A DNA stretch of 64,000 nucleotides from Pseudomonadota bacterium (GTDB lineage: Bacteria; Pseudomonadota; Alphaproteobacteria; Rhizobiales; Pleomorphomonadaceae), in the NCBI GenBank assembly GCA_023436885.1, contig JAEZHI010000045.1:1-64000 (forward strand). The letters run 5' to 3'. Position numbers and translations under genes: made by a program. How positions within the stretch are numbered: the first letter of the stretch is position 1; every line of letters begins with the position of its first letter. Shown in pieces: positions 32,771 through 41,165 of this stretch. The notes beneath the pieces were generated by a model. It was not told where the DNA came from, made no database searches, and saw nothing but the letters and a program-made list of their open reading frames with translations.

Positions 32771-34300
32771 ATGACGCTGCTTTCGATCCACGATCTCGAC
32801 AAGAGTTTTGCCGGTGCTCGGGCGCTCGATGGTGCCCGGCTTGAGGTGCGCGCTGGTGAGGTTCATGCCCTGATGGGCGAGAACGGCGCGGGCAAGTCGA
32901 CCTTGATCAAGGTTCTGGCAGGTGTGGTGAAACCTGATGCCGGCACGATCGAGATCGACGGTGTGCCGGTAACCATCGCTTCTCCGGCCGACGCACTTCG
33001 CCTTGGTCTGCGCTTCATTCACCAAGAACTTTCGGTGGTGCCGCATCTGTCGGTCGCTGAGAACATCTTCCTCGGTCTCGATTACCCCCGCCGGTGGCGC
33101 GTCATGATCGACTGGGACGCGCTGAACCGTGCCGCTGCCGAGGTTCTGGCCGGGCTGGGCGTCAGCCATATCAACCCGGCGCGCAAAATGGCTCGTCTCA
33201 CCGTCGGCGACCAGATGCTGGTGAAGATTGCCTCGGCTTTCCAGGATGCGGGGATCGAAGGCGGTTCGCCGGCACGCCTCTACGTCATGGACGAGCCGAC
33301 AGCGGCGCTGTCTGCCGAGGAGTCGCAACGGCTGTTCGCCGTGATCCGCCGGCTGCGCGCCGCCGGCGCCGGCATCATCTATGTGTCGCATCGTCTTGAT
33401 GAGGTCATGGAGCTCGCCGACCGTCTTACCGTGCTGCGCGACGGCGCCACCGTGGCGACCAAGGACATTGAGGGGCTTCAGAAGCTTGAAGTCATCGAGC
33501 TGATGATCGGTCGGCGGTTTGCCGAGGGCTACCCACCACGTCTTGCCCCGGTGTTGGATGAGGTGGCGCTCAGCGTCGAACATCTGTCCACAGCTTATCT
33601 ACAGGATATCACCTTCGAGGTGCGCAAGGGCGAGATCCTCGGTTTGGCCGGTCTCGAAGGCGCGGGCCAGAGTGAGGTAATCCGGGCGATTGTCGGTGCC
33701 GACGGTGGGCATGACGGCGCGATCAGTCTCGCCGGCCGGCCTGTTCGGATCGATGAGCCGGTGTCGGCCTGGCAGAAGGGCCTCGCCTTTTTGCCCCGTG
33801 AGCGACGCCAGGAAGGGCTTGTTTCCTCTGCCTCCATTGCCGGCAATGTATCGCTGCCGCACCTCGACGATCTCGTTCGGTTCGGCCTCGTTCTCAACCG
33901 AGCGGCCGAAGCCGAGCAGGCGGTGGAGCTCGGCCGACAGGTCAAGCTGAAAGCCAAGGGGCCGCGGCAGAAGGTGCGGGAACTTTCCGGCGGCAACCAG
34001 CAGAAGGTGGTGTTTGCCCGGGCGATTGCCGGCAAGCCCGAGGTGCTGCTGCTTGACGAGCCGACGCGTGGCGTCGACGTCGGCGCCCGCTATGATATCC
34101 ACGCCTTGCTCCGCGAACTGACGGCCGAAGGCAAAGCGGTGTTGCTCGCCTCTTCCGACCTGCCCGAACTCGTCTACATGGCCGACCGCGTCATCGTCTT
34201 CCGGGACGGCAAGGTGGCGACCACCGTTTCCACCGAGGGTCTCGACCAGGCAGGGCTTGCCGCACTCTGCTTCGGTACACCGACAACCCCCTCCGCCTGA
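32771..34300 (+). CDS. Sugar ABC transporter, duplicated ATPase subunit
   Basis: The 509-residue protein has two ATPase halves of the RbsA type. The first has Walker A GENGAGKST at about 37-45 and Walker B VMDEPTAAL; its signature segment is replaced by LTVGDQMLVKIASAF, which lacks the usual LSGGQ. The second half has LSGGNQQKVVFARA and LLLDEPTRGVD. It begins 57 bases after the binding-protein gene. Together with the next gene it forms a complete importer, distinct from the one at 8-12 kb. Confidence 0.94.
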   Translation: MTLLSIHDLDKSFAGARALDGARLEVRAGEVHALMGENGAGKSTLIKVLAGVVKPDAGTIEIDGVPVTIASPADALRLGLRFIHQELSVVPHLSVAENIFLGLDYPRRWRVMIDWDALNRAAAEVLAGLGVSHINPARKMARLTVGDQMLVKIASAFQDAGIEGGSPARLYVMDEPTAALSAEESQRLFAVIRRLRAAGAGIIYVSHRLDEVMELADRLTVLRDGATVATKDIEGLQKLEVIELMIGRRFAEGYPPRLAPVLDEVALSVEHLSTAYLQDITFEVRKGEILGLAGLEGAGQSEVIRAIVGADGGHDGAISLAGRPVRIDEPVSAWQKGLAFLPRERRQEGLVSSASIAGNVSLPHLDDLVRFGLVLNRAAEAEQAVELGRQVKLKAKGPRQKVRELSGGNQQKVVFARAIAGKPEVLLLDEPTRGVDVGARYDIHALLRELTAEGKAVLLASSDLPELVYMADRVIVFRDGKVATTVSTEGLDQAGLAALCFGTPTTPSA

Positions 34301-34311
34301 AGGAATTTCTC

Positions 34312-35280
34312 GTGGCTTCCGCGCTCAAGACCTATGGCACGCTGATCGGCTTCGTCCTCATTGTCCTGTTCTTTTGGATGGAAATTCCAGGCACCTTCAT
34401 GACCGCCAAGAACTGGCTGAATATCAGCCAGCAAGTATCGATGCTGGCGGTGGTCGCCTTCGCGATGACCATCGTCATGGTGATGGGCGACTTCGACCTT
34501 TCCGTAGGGTCGATGGCCTCGCTCGCCGGTATCGTGGCGGCGTTGGCCTTTCGTGATGGCTATGGCGTATGGGTCGGTGTGGCGTTAGCGCTCGTCATCG
34601 GCCTTTTGGGTGGTCTTCTCAACGGCGCGCTGGTGGCCTATGTCGGCATCCTGCCCTTCGTCGCGACGCTCGGCACGCTGACCGTCTATAGCGGCCTTGC
34701 CTTCCTGGTCTCCGGCGGCAAGACGATCTTCGGACGCGACATTCCCACAGCCTTCTCAGACTTTGCCCGTATCGGTATTTCGCCTTCCGATTTCGGCATT
34801 TCGCTTTCCGAAAACGTGAGCCTGCCCAAGCTGACCATTGTCGCGGTGCTGGTGCTGCTGATCGTCTGGTTCGTGCTGGAGCAGACGACCTTCGGTCGGC
34901 GACTTTACGCCATCGGCGGCAACAAGGAGGCGGCGCGCCTTGCCGGTATCCGCGTCAGGCGGTTGCGCTTCCTGGCCTTCGGCCTCAGCGGCCTCGGAGC
35001 GTCAATGGCCGGTCTGATGTACGCGAGCCGGGTGGCATCGGCCAATCCGACGCAGGGCTCGGGCCTGATGCTCGACGCGATCGCCGCCGTCTTCCTCGGC
35101 ATGACGATGAGCGAAGAGGGCGAGCCGCATGTTCTGGCGACGCTGGTCGGTGTGCTGATCCTTGGTGTCCTAGGTAATGGTCTCACCCAGATGAGCATCG
35201 ACAGCTATGTGCGCGACGTGCTGATCGGCTCGATCATCGTGCTCGCCGTTGCTGCCTCATCGCTCGGCAAGTCTAGGTAG
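34312..35280 (+). CDS. Sugar ABC transporter, permease
   Basis: The 322-residue membrane protein is of the RbsC type, with GDFDLSVGSMASLAGIVAAL near the N-terminal third and the coupling loop AIGGNKEAARLAGIRVRRL. About 8-10 helices are expected. The start is GTG at 34312, with GAAGGA 7 bases upstream and 11 bases after the ATPase stop. It ends the transporter operon at a bidirectional terminator. Confidence 0.93.
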   Translation: MASALKTYGTLIGFVLIVLFFWMEIPGTFMTAKNWLNISQQVSMLAVVAFAMTIVMVMGDFDLSVGSMASLAGIVAALAFRDGYGVWVGVALALVIGLLGGLLNGALVAYVGILPFVATLGTLTVYSGLAFLVSGGKTIFGRDIPTAFSDFARIGISPSDFGISLSENVSLPKLTIVAVLVLLIVWFVLEQTTFGRRLYAIGGNKEAARLAGIRVRRLRFLAFGLSGLGASMAGLMYASRVASANPTQGSGLMLDAIAAVFLGMTMSEEGEPHVLATLVGVLILGVLGNGLTQMSIDSYVRDVLIGSIIVLAVAASSLGKSR

Positions 35281-35295
35281 GGATGGCATAAAAAC

Positions 35296-35323
35296 GCCGC
35301 CGGTTGTGGCCGACGGCATTTTC
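35296..35323. terminator. Terminator between the permease and epimerase genes
   Basis: GCCGCCGG (35296-35303) pairs with CCGACGGC (35310-35317) with one mismatch, and ATTTTC follows. AAAAA lies on the left side, so it can serve both converging transcripts. Confidence 0.7.
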
Positions 35324-35342
35324 GTTCTCATTCTCCCGACGT

Positions 35343-36608
35343 TCAGATGCGAATGCCCTCATTCATCAGTCCGCGCACCAGGCTGCCTGAAGCTGGCAGC
35401 AGTGGAATGAGGCAGGCCTGCACCGAGTGATAGATGTCCGGTCTTCCGTAGAACGGGTTAGTTGCTGGCCGGTCTTCTGCGTCAAGCTGCGGAATGAAGG
35501 CGCCGGTCGTGCGGTCGATCAGACGGTCCGTCGTGAAGTCCCAGATGCGGCGATACCAGTCTTCATAGAAGGATTCGCCGGTGATCGATGCGAGGAAGTG
35601 GGCAGCACCGATGCCCTCGCAGCATGGCCACCAGAAGCGGTCGGGCACTGACGGTTTTCCGTCCCACCCCACGGTGTAATAGAAGCCGCCGCGCTTGCTG
35701 TCCCAGCCCTCGCTGACGGCCATGCGGAAGAGGTTCTTGGCCGCGTCCGGCAGCCAGTCGAGCTTGCGGCCGCCCAGTTCCCAGAGTTGGAGGAGAAGGC
35801 GCGCCCATTCCAGCCAATGCCCCGGCGTCGAACCATAGGGCTTGAACATCGGGTTGCCGATATATTCAAGGGTGAGGTTCCATTTGCCATCGAAGTGCTC
35901 GGGCAGCCGCCAGCTGTTCTGGGCGGCGAAGCGCTCGACGATCAGCGAGGCGATGCTCTCGGCTTTGCGGAGATATTCGTTGTCGTCGGTTACCTCGAAG
36001 GCCGCCATGAGCGACTCGGTGAGGTGCATGTTGGAGTTCTGGCCCCGGTAATTGCCGATGGGCTGCCAGTCGGCCGTGAACTCCTCGGCGACCGCCCCTG
36101 GGACAGGCTCCCAGAAACGCGAGACCAGGATATCGGTGACGTCGGATATCAAGCGATCGGCGTCGGGGTGGCCTGCTGCCTTGGCACTGGACCCTGCCAG
36201 CAAGACGTGGGCGTGACCATAGGCCTGCTTGGTGGGATCGGTTAGCGTGCCGTAGCCGACACCCCAGTGATAGCCGCCGTTCGCCGCATCGCGGTGGCCT
36301 TTCCAGAGAAAGTCCATGCCCTGATCGATGACGTTGGCGGCGCCGGGCCGACCCATCAGCGAGGCAATGCCGAAGGCGTGCACCATGCGTGTGGTGATGT
36401 GGAGGTTGCGCGACGGCGGCAGGCCACCGTCGGCCCCCGGAGCCATCGGCTTGCCGGATTCATCGAGCTCGAAATAGCCACCGAGCGGGTTCCGGCAGCC
36501 GGCCTCGAAAAATGAAAACAGCGCGTCGGCGCGGTCGAGCAGCCACAGGCGATGGGGCGTACGCTCCACCCAGCGGCTCTGGGCGGCGGATTTCGTTTCC
36601 TTGGGCAT
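35343..36608 (-). CDS. AGE family epimerase/isomerase
   Basis: The 421-residue cytoplasmic protein has the alpha/alpha-barrel pattern of N-acylglucosamine 2-epimerase, mannose isomerase and sulfoquinovose isomerase (YihS). Conserved segments include TRMVHAFGIASLMG, YGHAHVLLAGSSAKAAGHP, NSNMHLTESLMAAFEVT and WWPCCEGIGAAHFLAS, the last carrying catalytic-type His residues. The ATG at 36608 has GGAGGAG upstream. It lies 122 bases after the GH36 gene on the same strand, so the sugar freed by that enzyme may be its substrate. Which of the family reactions it performs cannot be told. Confidence 0.88.
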   Translation of the reverse strand: MPKETKSAAQSRWVERTPHRLWLLDRADALFSFFEAGCRNPLGGYFELDESGKPMAPGADGGLPPSRNLHITTRMVHAFGIASLMGRPGAANVIDQGMDFLWKGHRDAANGGYHWGVGYGTLTDPTKQAYGHAHVLLAGSSAKAAGHPDADRLISDVTDILVSRFWEPVPGAVAEEFTADWQPIGNYRGQNSNMHLTESLMAAFEVTDDNEYLRKAESIASLIVERFAAQNSWRLPEHFDGKWNLTLEYIGNPMFKPYGSTPGHWLEWARLLLQLWELGGRKLDWLPDAAKNLFRMAVSEGWDSKRGGFYYTVGWDGKPSVPDRFWWPCCEGIGAAHFLASITGESFYEDWYRRIWDFTTDRLIDRTTGAFIPQLDAEDRPATNPFYGRPDIYHSVQACLIPLLPASGSLVRGLMNEGIRI

Positions 36609-36730
36609 TTCGTCTCCTCCCGGGCCGGGGTGCTTCGGCCCGTCTGTTTTCTTTTCTCTAGTCTTAGCACCACCGGCCATTCGGGCAATGCCAGGAGATC
36701 ACAGAGCCACGAAGTTTTGGCTTGGGCCGA

Positions 36731-38818
36731 TCAATCGACCGGCCGCAGCTCGAGCAGAATGGCGGTTTCCGGCTTTTGCATCGGCAGGGGTAGTCCGGCG
36801 CTGGCAAGTGCTGCCGCGCTGAAGGTCATCTCGCCAGACAGGAGCTTCATCTGCCCGTCGCTCACGCGAATGAAGCCCGACGGGCAATCGCCGTGAACGG
36901 CGGCAATGCGCCACAGCCGTTCCGGCGCGCCCGGCAAGCTGAGCGTCAGCGGCTCCGGTTGCTCGGCGACCATCGAAGGTCCTTGGGCAACGAACACTGC
37001 AGCTTGTTCGGGCGTCCTGGCCCCCCAGACGTAACGTCCGTCGCGCGGGTCGAGGTTGAAGTTGGCGCCGGGGGCGTGCAGCAATGGCCGGAGTCGCTTG
37101 TGGAGTGTGATGAAGCCGGCGAGTTCGGTCCGCTCTTCGGCACTCATGTCGAGCGGGTTCAGCTCGACACCGAGATGATAGGCGAGCGCAACGAGCGCAC
37201 GAAAGCCCAGCGACAGCGTCCGGCCGGTCTGATGGCTCGGATTGGCCGAAACATGAGCGCCCATGATTTCCGGCGGCAGGAACAGGCTGGCGCCGCGCTG
37301 GATTTCGAGCCTGTCGAGGGCGTCGGTGCAATCGGATGTCCAGACGCGTTGGGTATTGGCCAATGCGCCGTAATCGGTGCGGCCACCACCGGAGGCGCAA
37401 CTTTCGATCTCGACATGCGGGAAGGCGGCGCGGATGCATGCCATCAACGCATGGGCGGCGCGTGTCTGCGCGGTCGTCACGGCCCGCCCATCGGCACCGC
37501 CGACATGCGTGAGATCGCGGTTCATGTCCCATTTGATGTAGGAAATGGCGAGAGACGACAGCACGGCCGACATCTTGTCGAAGAGGTAGTCAGTGACCTC
37601 GCGCCGCGTGAGATCGAGCACCTGCTGATTGCGCGACCGGAGGAAGGGGCGTCCCTCGACCTTCAGGGCCCATTCGGGATGAGCCCGGTAAAGATCGGAC
37701 TCCTCGTTGATCATCTCCGGCTCGAACCAGATGCCGAACTGCATGCCGAGCGAGGTGACGTGGTCGACGAGCGGCTTGAGGCCATCGGGGTATTTGCGTG
37801 CATCGACTGTCCAGTCGCCGAGCGAGGTGGTGTCGTCGTCGCGGCGGCCGAACCAGCCATCATCGAGAACGAAGCGCTCGATGCCCAAGGCTGCCGCTGC
37901 GTCGGCCTGCGCCTTCAACGAATCGAGGCGGTGATCGAAATAGTTGCCTTCCCAGGTATTCAGCGTCACCGGGCGAGGGCTCATGCTGCCACTGGGCCAG
38001 GACAGGATTTCCGAGCGTACGAAGGCGTGTAGCGATGCGGCATCCTCGGCGGCATAGACAACAGGGCTCTGGTAGCTCTCGCCGCGCGATAGGCGGATCT
38101 CACCGGGTTCGAACAGCGCGCCCAGATGGACGAGGCGGCGCCCATCATCCAGCGTGTCGACGGCCACGAGATGGTTGCCGCTCCAGCCGAGGTGGAAGGC
38201 AAAGCGGGTGGCGCCGACCGTAATGCCAAGATAAGGCTGGCGGTCATGACTGGTACGGCCGCGCCGGCTCTCCTGCAGGGTGATGCCGGGTGCGAGGTGA
38301 TGACGGCGCACTTGGAACTCCCGACCCCACATGCCGGTGAAGCGCGTTGCAGTGGCGGCGCCCGCCGGCAGCAGGAATGTGCCGGCCATGCAGCGGTCCA
38401 GGGTGTAAACGCCGTCTTTTTTCGACGTGAGGCGCGTGGAAAGACCGAAAACACCGGTCTGACTTGTCAGGATTGAAATTTCGATGTCGATTCCGGCGAT
38501 GTCGTCGCTCGCCGAGAGAATTGTCTTTGCGCCGTCACGTCCGGCCGCCCAGCCTGAAAAATCGAGCAGGAAGTCGCGGCCGTCGCGATGACCGGAGATC
38601 GCCGGCCAGCCGAACGCGCCTAGCCCTGCGACGGGGAGCAGGACGGCCGAGGGAACGTCGACATCCATGCCATTGATGCGGCTCGAACGAGGTACCTCCG
38701 GCCAAAAATCCGGTGCTGCCGCATCTCGACCGAAGGCCAGGATTTCCGGCATACCGCTCTCGGGAAGGCCGAGCGCAAGCGAAATCGGACCGGCGGAAAG
38801 AGTATGGATGGACGGCAT
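36731..38818 (-). CDS. Alpha-galactosidase, GH36
   Basis: The 695-residue protein lacks a signal peptide and should act in the cytoplasm on imported alpha-galactosides such as melibiose, raffinose or galactinol. GH36 hallmarks are FVLDDGWFGRRDDDTTSLGD, GIWFEPEMINEESDLYRAHP, the nucleophile Asp431 in YIKWDMNRDL, and the acid/base Asp496 in TSDCTDALDR. CASGGGRTDYG is also typical. The ATG at 38818 is preferred to a TTG two codons upstream. With the AGE gene it forms a leftward pair next to a sugar importer. Confidence 0.93.
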   Translation of the reverse strand: MPSIHTLSAGPISLALGLPESGMPEILAFGRDAAAPDFWPEVPRSSRINGMDVDVPSAVLLPVAGLGAFGWPAISGHRDGRDFLLDFSGWAAGRDGAKTILSASDDIAGIDIEISILTSQTGVFGLSTRLTSKKDGVYTLDRCMAGTFLLPAGAATATRFTGMWGREFQVRRHHLAPGITLQESRRGRTSHDRQPYLGITVGATRFAFHLGWSGNHLVAVDTLDDGRRLVHLGALFEPGEIRLSRGESYQSPVVYAAEDAASLHAFVRSEILSWPSGSMSPRPVTLNTWEGNYFDHRLDSLKAQADAAAALGIERFVLDDGWFGRRDDDTTSLGDWTVDARKYPDGLKPLVDHVTSLGMQFGIWFEPEMINEESDLYRAHPEWALKVEGRPFLRSRNQQVLDLTRREVTDYLFDKMSAVLSSLAISYIKWDMNRDLTHVGGADGRAVTTAQTRAAHALMACIRAAFPHVEIESCASGGGRTDYGALANTQRVWTSDCTDALDRLEIQRGASLFLPPEIMGAHVSANPSHQTGRTLSLGFRALVALAYHLGVELNPLDMSAEERTELAGFITLHKRLRPLLHAPGANFNLDPRDGRYVWGARTPEQAAVFVAQGPSMVAEQPEPLTLSLPGAPERLWRIAAVHGDCPSGFIRVSDGQMKLLSGEMTFSAAALASAGLPLPMQKPETAILLELRPVD

Positions 38819-38943
38819 GGACAAATCCCGGTTCGCGAGTAGAGATCAGAGCGATGGTCTGGGCACAGGATTCCCCACGCCGTTCCATCGCGGTAATCTC
38901 GCCGGTATAGTTCGTACTTAGGTAGTCATTCCAGAGGGCTTTT

Positions 38944-38976
38944 CAGGGAATCGATATTTTGAGCTGAGATTCCCTG
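38944..38976. promoter_or_regulatory. 9-bp dyad upstream of the GH36 gene
   Basis: CAGGGAATC (38944-38952) and GATTCCCTG (38968-38976) are perfect reverse complements with a 15-base spacer. It lies 126 bases before the alpha-galactosidase start and 49 bases after the zinc-binding protein stop. It could be an operator or a weak terminator; no T-run follows in the leftward direction. Confidence 0.35.
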
Positions 38977-39024
38977 CTTTTAGCACAAAATCACAGACGG
39001 GTTGGCTTTTTGCCGAGGAATGCC

Positions 39025-39954
39025 CTATGGCTGCGATGCCAGGGCTTCGGTGAGCGTGCCGATATTATGCCGGATCATCCCGACGTAAGTGGGTGCCGGG
39101 CCATTGGTAGGGGAAAGGGCGTCGGTGTAGAGCTCACCACCAACAACGGCGTGCGTTTCGGCGGCAATCTGGTCGACCAGCCGGCGATCCTTGATGTTCT
39201 CGACGAAGATCGCCGGGATGGCATCCTCCCGAATCTGCCGTATCAGGCGGGCAACGTCTGAGGCCGACGCCTCGGACTCGGTGCTGACACCCTCCGGGGC
39301 GAAGAGTGCCAAGCCATAGGCGGCCCCGAAATAGCCGAAGGCATCATGGCTGGTTATGATCTTGCGGCGTTTCGCCGGGAGCGCGGTCATGGCGGTGCGG
39401 GCTTCTGCGTCGAGTGCTTCCAGCTCGGCGATGTAAGCGGCGGCATTCGCCTCGTAGGCCGGCCTGCCCTCGGGATCGGCAGCGTCAAGACCAGCGGCAA
39501 TATTCTTCACGTAGATCACGGCGTTGGCGACGTCTTGCCAGGCATGGGGATCCACGCCTTCATGATCATGGTCTTGATGAGCATCGACGTCGTCGTCGTC
39601 GCGATGTCCTTCCGCAGCCATTTGACGGGGAACCACGCCGCTTGAAGCGACTATCAATGGCCCCTTGTAGCCTGATGCTTCGGCCAGGCGATCCATCCAG
39701 CCTTCGAACCCCAGACCATTGACAACAAGAAGCTTGGCTCGATTAACGGCTTTGACGTCGTTGGGCGTCGGTTCGTAGACGTGAGCGTCTCCGTCGGGGC
39801 CGACCAGCGTCGTAACCGACACGCGATCGCCGCCGACCCGGGCGACCATATCGCCAAGAATGGAAAAGGAGGCGATGACGGGGAGACGATCAGCTGCAAG
39901 CGCCGGACTTGAGACAAGGATCGCGGCGAGAGCGGCCATGAGGAGGCGATTCAT
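39025..39954 (-). CDS. znuA: Zinc ABC transporter substrate-binding protein (ZnuA-like)
   Basis: The 309-residue protein has a signal peptide (cleavage after ALAA) and the cluster A-I metal-binding fold. Likely ligands are His58 in GDAHVYEPTP, His137 in DPHAWQD, His203 in TSHDAFGYF and a C-terminal Asp. A His/Asp-rich loop (about 117-134) is typical of zinc-specific members. A Zur box lies right before the start, supporting zinc as the metal. The matching permease and ATPase genes are not adjacent, so it is an orphan that must work with a transporter encoded elsewhere. Confidence 0.92.
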   Translation of the reverse strand: MNRLLMAALAAILVSSPALAADRLPVIASFSILGDMVARVGGDRVSVTTLVGPDGDAHVYEPTPNDVKAVNRAKLLVVNGLGFEGWMDRLAEASGYKGPLIVASSGVVPRQMAAEGHRDDDDVDAHQDHDHEGVDPHAWQDVANAVIYVKNIAAGLDAADPEGRPAYEANAAAYIAELEALDAEARTAMTALPAKRRKIITSHDAFGYFGAAYGLALFAPEGVSTESEASASDVARLIRQIREDAIPAIFVENIKDRRLVDQIAAETHAVVGGELYTDALSPTNGPAPTYVGMIRHNIGTLTEALASQP

Positions 39955-39965
39955 TGGTTTCTCTT

Positions 39966-39983
39966 GTTATGTTATAACATAAC
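39966..39983. promoter_or_regulatory. Zur box upstream of the zinc-binding protein gene
   Basis: GTTATGTTATAACATAAC is a perfect 18-base palindrome and matches the zinc-uptake regulator motif of alphaproteobacteria (core ATGTTATAACAT). It ends 11 bases upstream of the znuA-like ATG, so Zur bound there when zinc is plentiful would block transcription. Confidence 0.9.
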
Positions 39984-40070
39984 TTACGTTGGTCGGCTCG
40001 ATGCCGCTTGTCAAGCACCGATGGCCAGTTGCAATCCCTGGTCGGCCAAAGCCGCAAGTGTTCAGGGCGC

Positions 40071-40298
40071 TTAACCCCTGATGATGGTGAAGCGCAGAAC
40101 GCCGCCATCCTTCTCTTCTTTCGCCAGCTGATGTCCCTCTTGCCGGCAGAAATGGGGGATGTCGATCGCCGCCATCGGATCAGTCGCCTCGACGATCAGA
40201 GTGTCGCCCGAGATAAGGCTGCGTAATGCCTTGCCGGTTTTAAGGACAGGCAAGGGGCAGTTCAGTCCCTTGAGGTCGAGGCGCAAAGGTTTGGCCAT
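40071..40298 (-). CDS. TusA family sulfurtransferase
   Basis: The 75-residue protein has the family active site in LNCPLPVLKT (Cys14), with the rest of the fold following (DTLIVEATDPMAAIDIPHFC). TusA proteins carry persulfide sulfur for tRNA thiolation, molybdenum cofactor assembly or sulfur metabolism. It starts 2 bases after the stop of a tiny membrane-protein gene, itself 3 bases after sco, so the three are probably one operon. That links it to copper/cytochrome oxidase assembly by context only. Confidence 0.92.
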   Translation of the reverse strand: MAKPLRLDLKGLNCPLPVLKTGKALRSLISGDTLIVEATDPMAAIDIPHFCRQEGHQLAKEEKDGGVLRFTIIRG

Positions 40299-40300
40299 TG

Positions 40301-40471
40301 TCAGGGCAGGATCGAGCGACAGAGATCGACGAAGGCGCGCAGGTTTTCCGAGCCGGCCGACAATGCCACGCCAAAGGCAATGACGGCCAGGGGGAGGGCG
40401 ATCGAGGCCAGATAATCGGACATGCCGGCGCTCTTGGCCTTATCTTTCCGGGTGTCCTGTCGGTCCGTCAT
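40301..40471 (-). CDS. Small single-span membrane protein between sco and tusA
   Basis: This frame encodes 56 residues: a charged N-terminus (MTDRQDTRKDKAKSAGMSDY), one membrane span (SIALPLAVIAFGVALSAG at about 23-40) and a short amphipathic tail ending CRSILP. It starts 3 bases after the sco stop and ends 2 bases before the tusA start, which leaves almost no intergenic space and strongly suggests a real co-translated gene. I do not recognise it. A role near cytochrome oxidase assembly, as for other tiny membrane proteins, is only a guess. Confidence 0.7.
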   Translation of the reverse strand: MTDRQDTRKDKAKSAGMSDYLASIALPLAVIAFGVALSAGSENLRAFVDLCRSILP

Positions 40472-40474
40472 CGA

Positions 40475-41074
40475 TCAGCTCCCGGCAATCAGCGTCTTCA
40501 GTTTTCCGAGCGCCTTGTCCTGGTCTTCCATGTAGGCAATCGTGCCCTGGAAGCGGCCGTCGGCACCGAACATGAAGCTGGAAGCGGTGTGGTCCATGCC
40601 GTAGTCGCCGTCCGTGCCGGGCACCTTGCGCGCATAGATGCGGAAGGTCTTGATCGCTGCGTCGATCTGTTCGCGGCTGCCTGAAAGGCCGAGCACGACA
40701 TCGCCAAAGGACGACAGATAGTCTTTCAGCACCTCGGGGGTATCCCGTTCGGGATCGACCGTCACGAACAGAAGGTCGACCTTGCTTGCGTCAGTTCCGA
40801 GACGCTCTTTCAGCGCGGCATATTCGCCCAGCGTGGTCGGACAGACATCGGGGCAATGAGTGTAGCCGAAGAAGATGACATGCGGTCGCCCGGCAAAGGT
40901 CTTCTCGGTCACGGCACGGCCGTTCATGTCGACAAGGTTGAACGGCCCGCCGATGTCGCTTGCGGCAATGCCGGCGTTTTCCATGAAGGGGAGCCGTCCG
41001 CCAAACACCAGCCAGCCAGTGGCGCCGAAAAGCACGGCAACCAGCAGCCATACGACGATGCGCACAGCCTTCAT
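40475..41074 (-). CDS. SCO family copper chaperone
   Basis: The 199-residue protein has an N-terminal membrane anchor (IVVWLLVAVLFGATGWLVFG) and a periplasmic thioredoxin-like domain. The copper-binding CXXXC is in YTHCPDVCPTTLGEY (Cys74, Cys78), with the partner His in GMDHTASSF. SCO proteins deliver copper to the CuA site of cytochrome c oxidase or keep its cysteines reduced. The ATG at 41074 has GGGGA 6 bases upstream; another ATG lies 12 bases earlier. It heads the sco-small protein-tusA run. Confidence 0.92.
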   Translation of the reverse strand: MKAVRIVVWLLVAVLFGATGWLVFGGRLPFMENAGIAASDIGGPFNLVDMNGRAVTEKTFAGRPHVIFFGYTHCPDVCPTTLGEYAALKERLGTDASKVDLLFVTVDPERDTPEVLKDYLSSFGDVVLGLSGSREQIDAAIKTFRIYARKVPGTDGDYGMDHTASSFMFGADGRFQGTIAYMEDQDKALGKLKTLIAGS

Positions 41075-41165
41075 GTCTTTCCCCATTGTGAGCACGCCCG
41101 GAAAGTCTCCGAGACAGTACGATCCTAATGCATTTCCCGATCAGAACCTACCGACGGGCCGCACA

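Noticed and set aside
30050..33583. A leftward open frame of over 1,100 codons that extends the FGGY kinase upstream through the binding-protein and ATPase genes.
   Set aside because: The part beyond 31522 lies antisense to well-supported transporter genes, has no family motifs, and the kinase phosphate loop begins right after the ATG at 31522. It is a high-G+C shadow.
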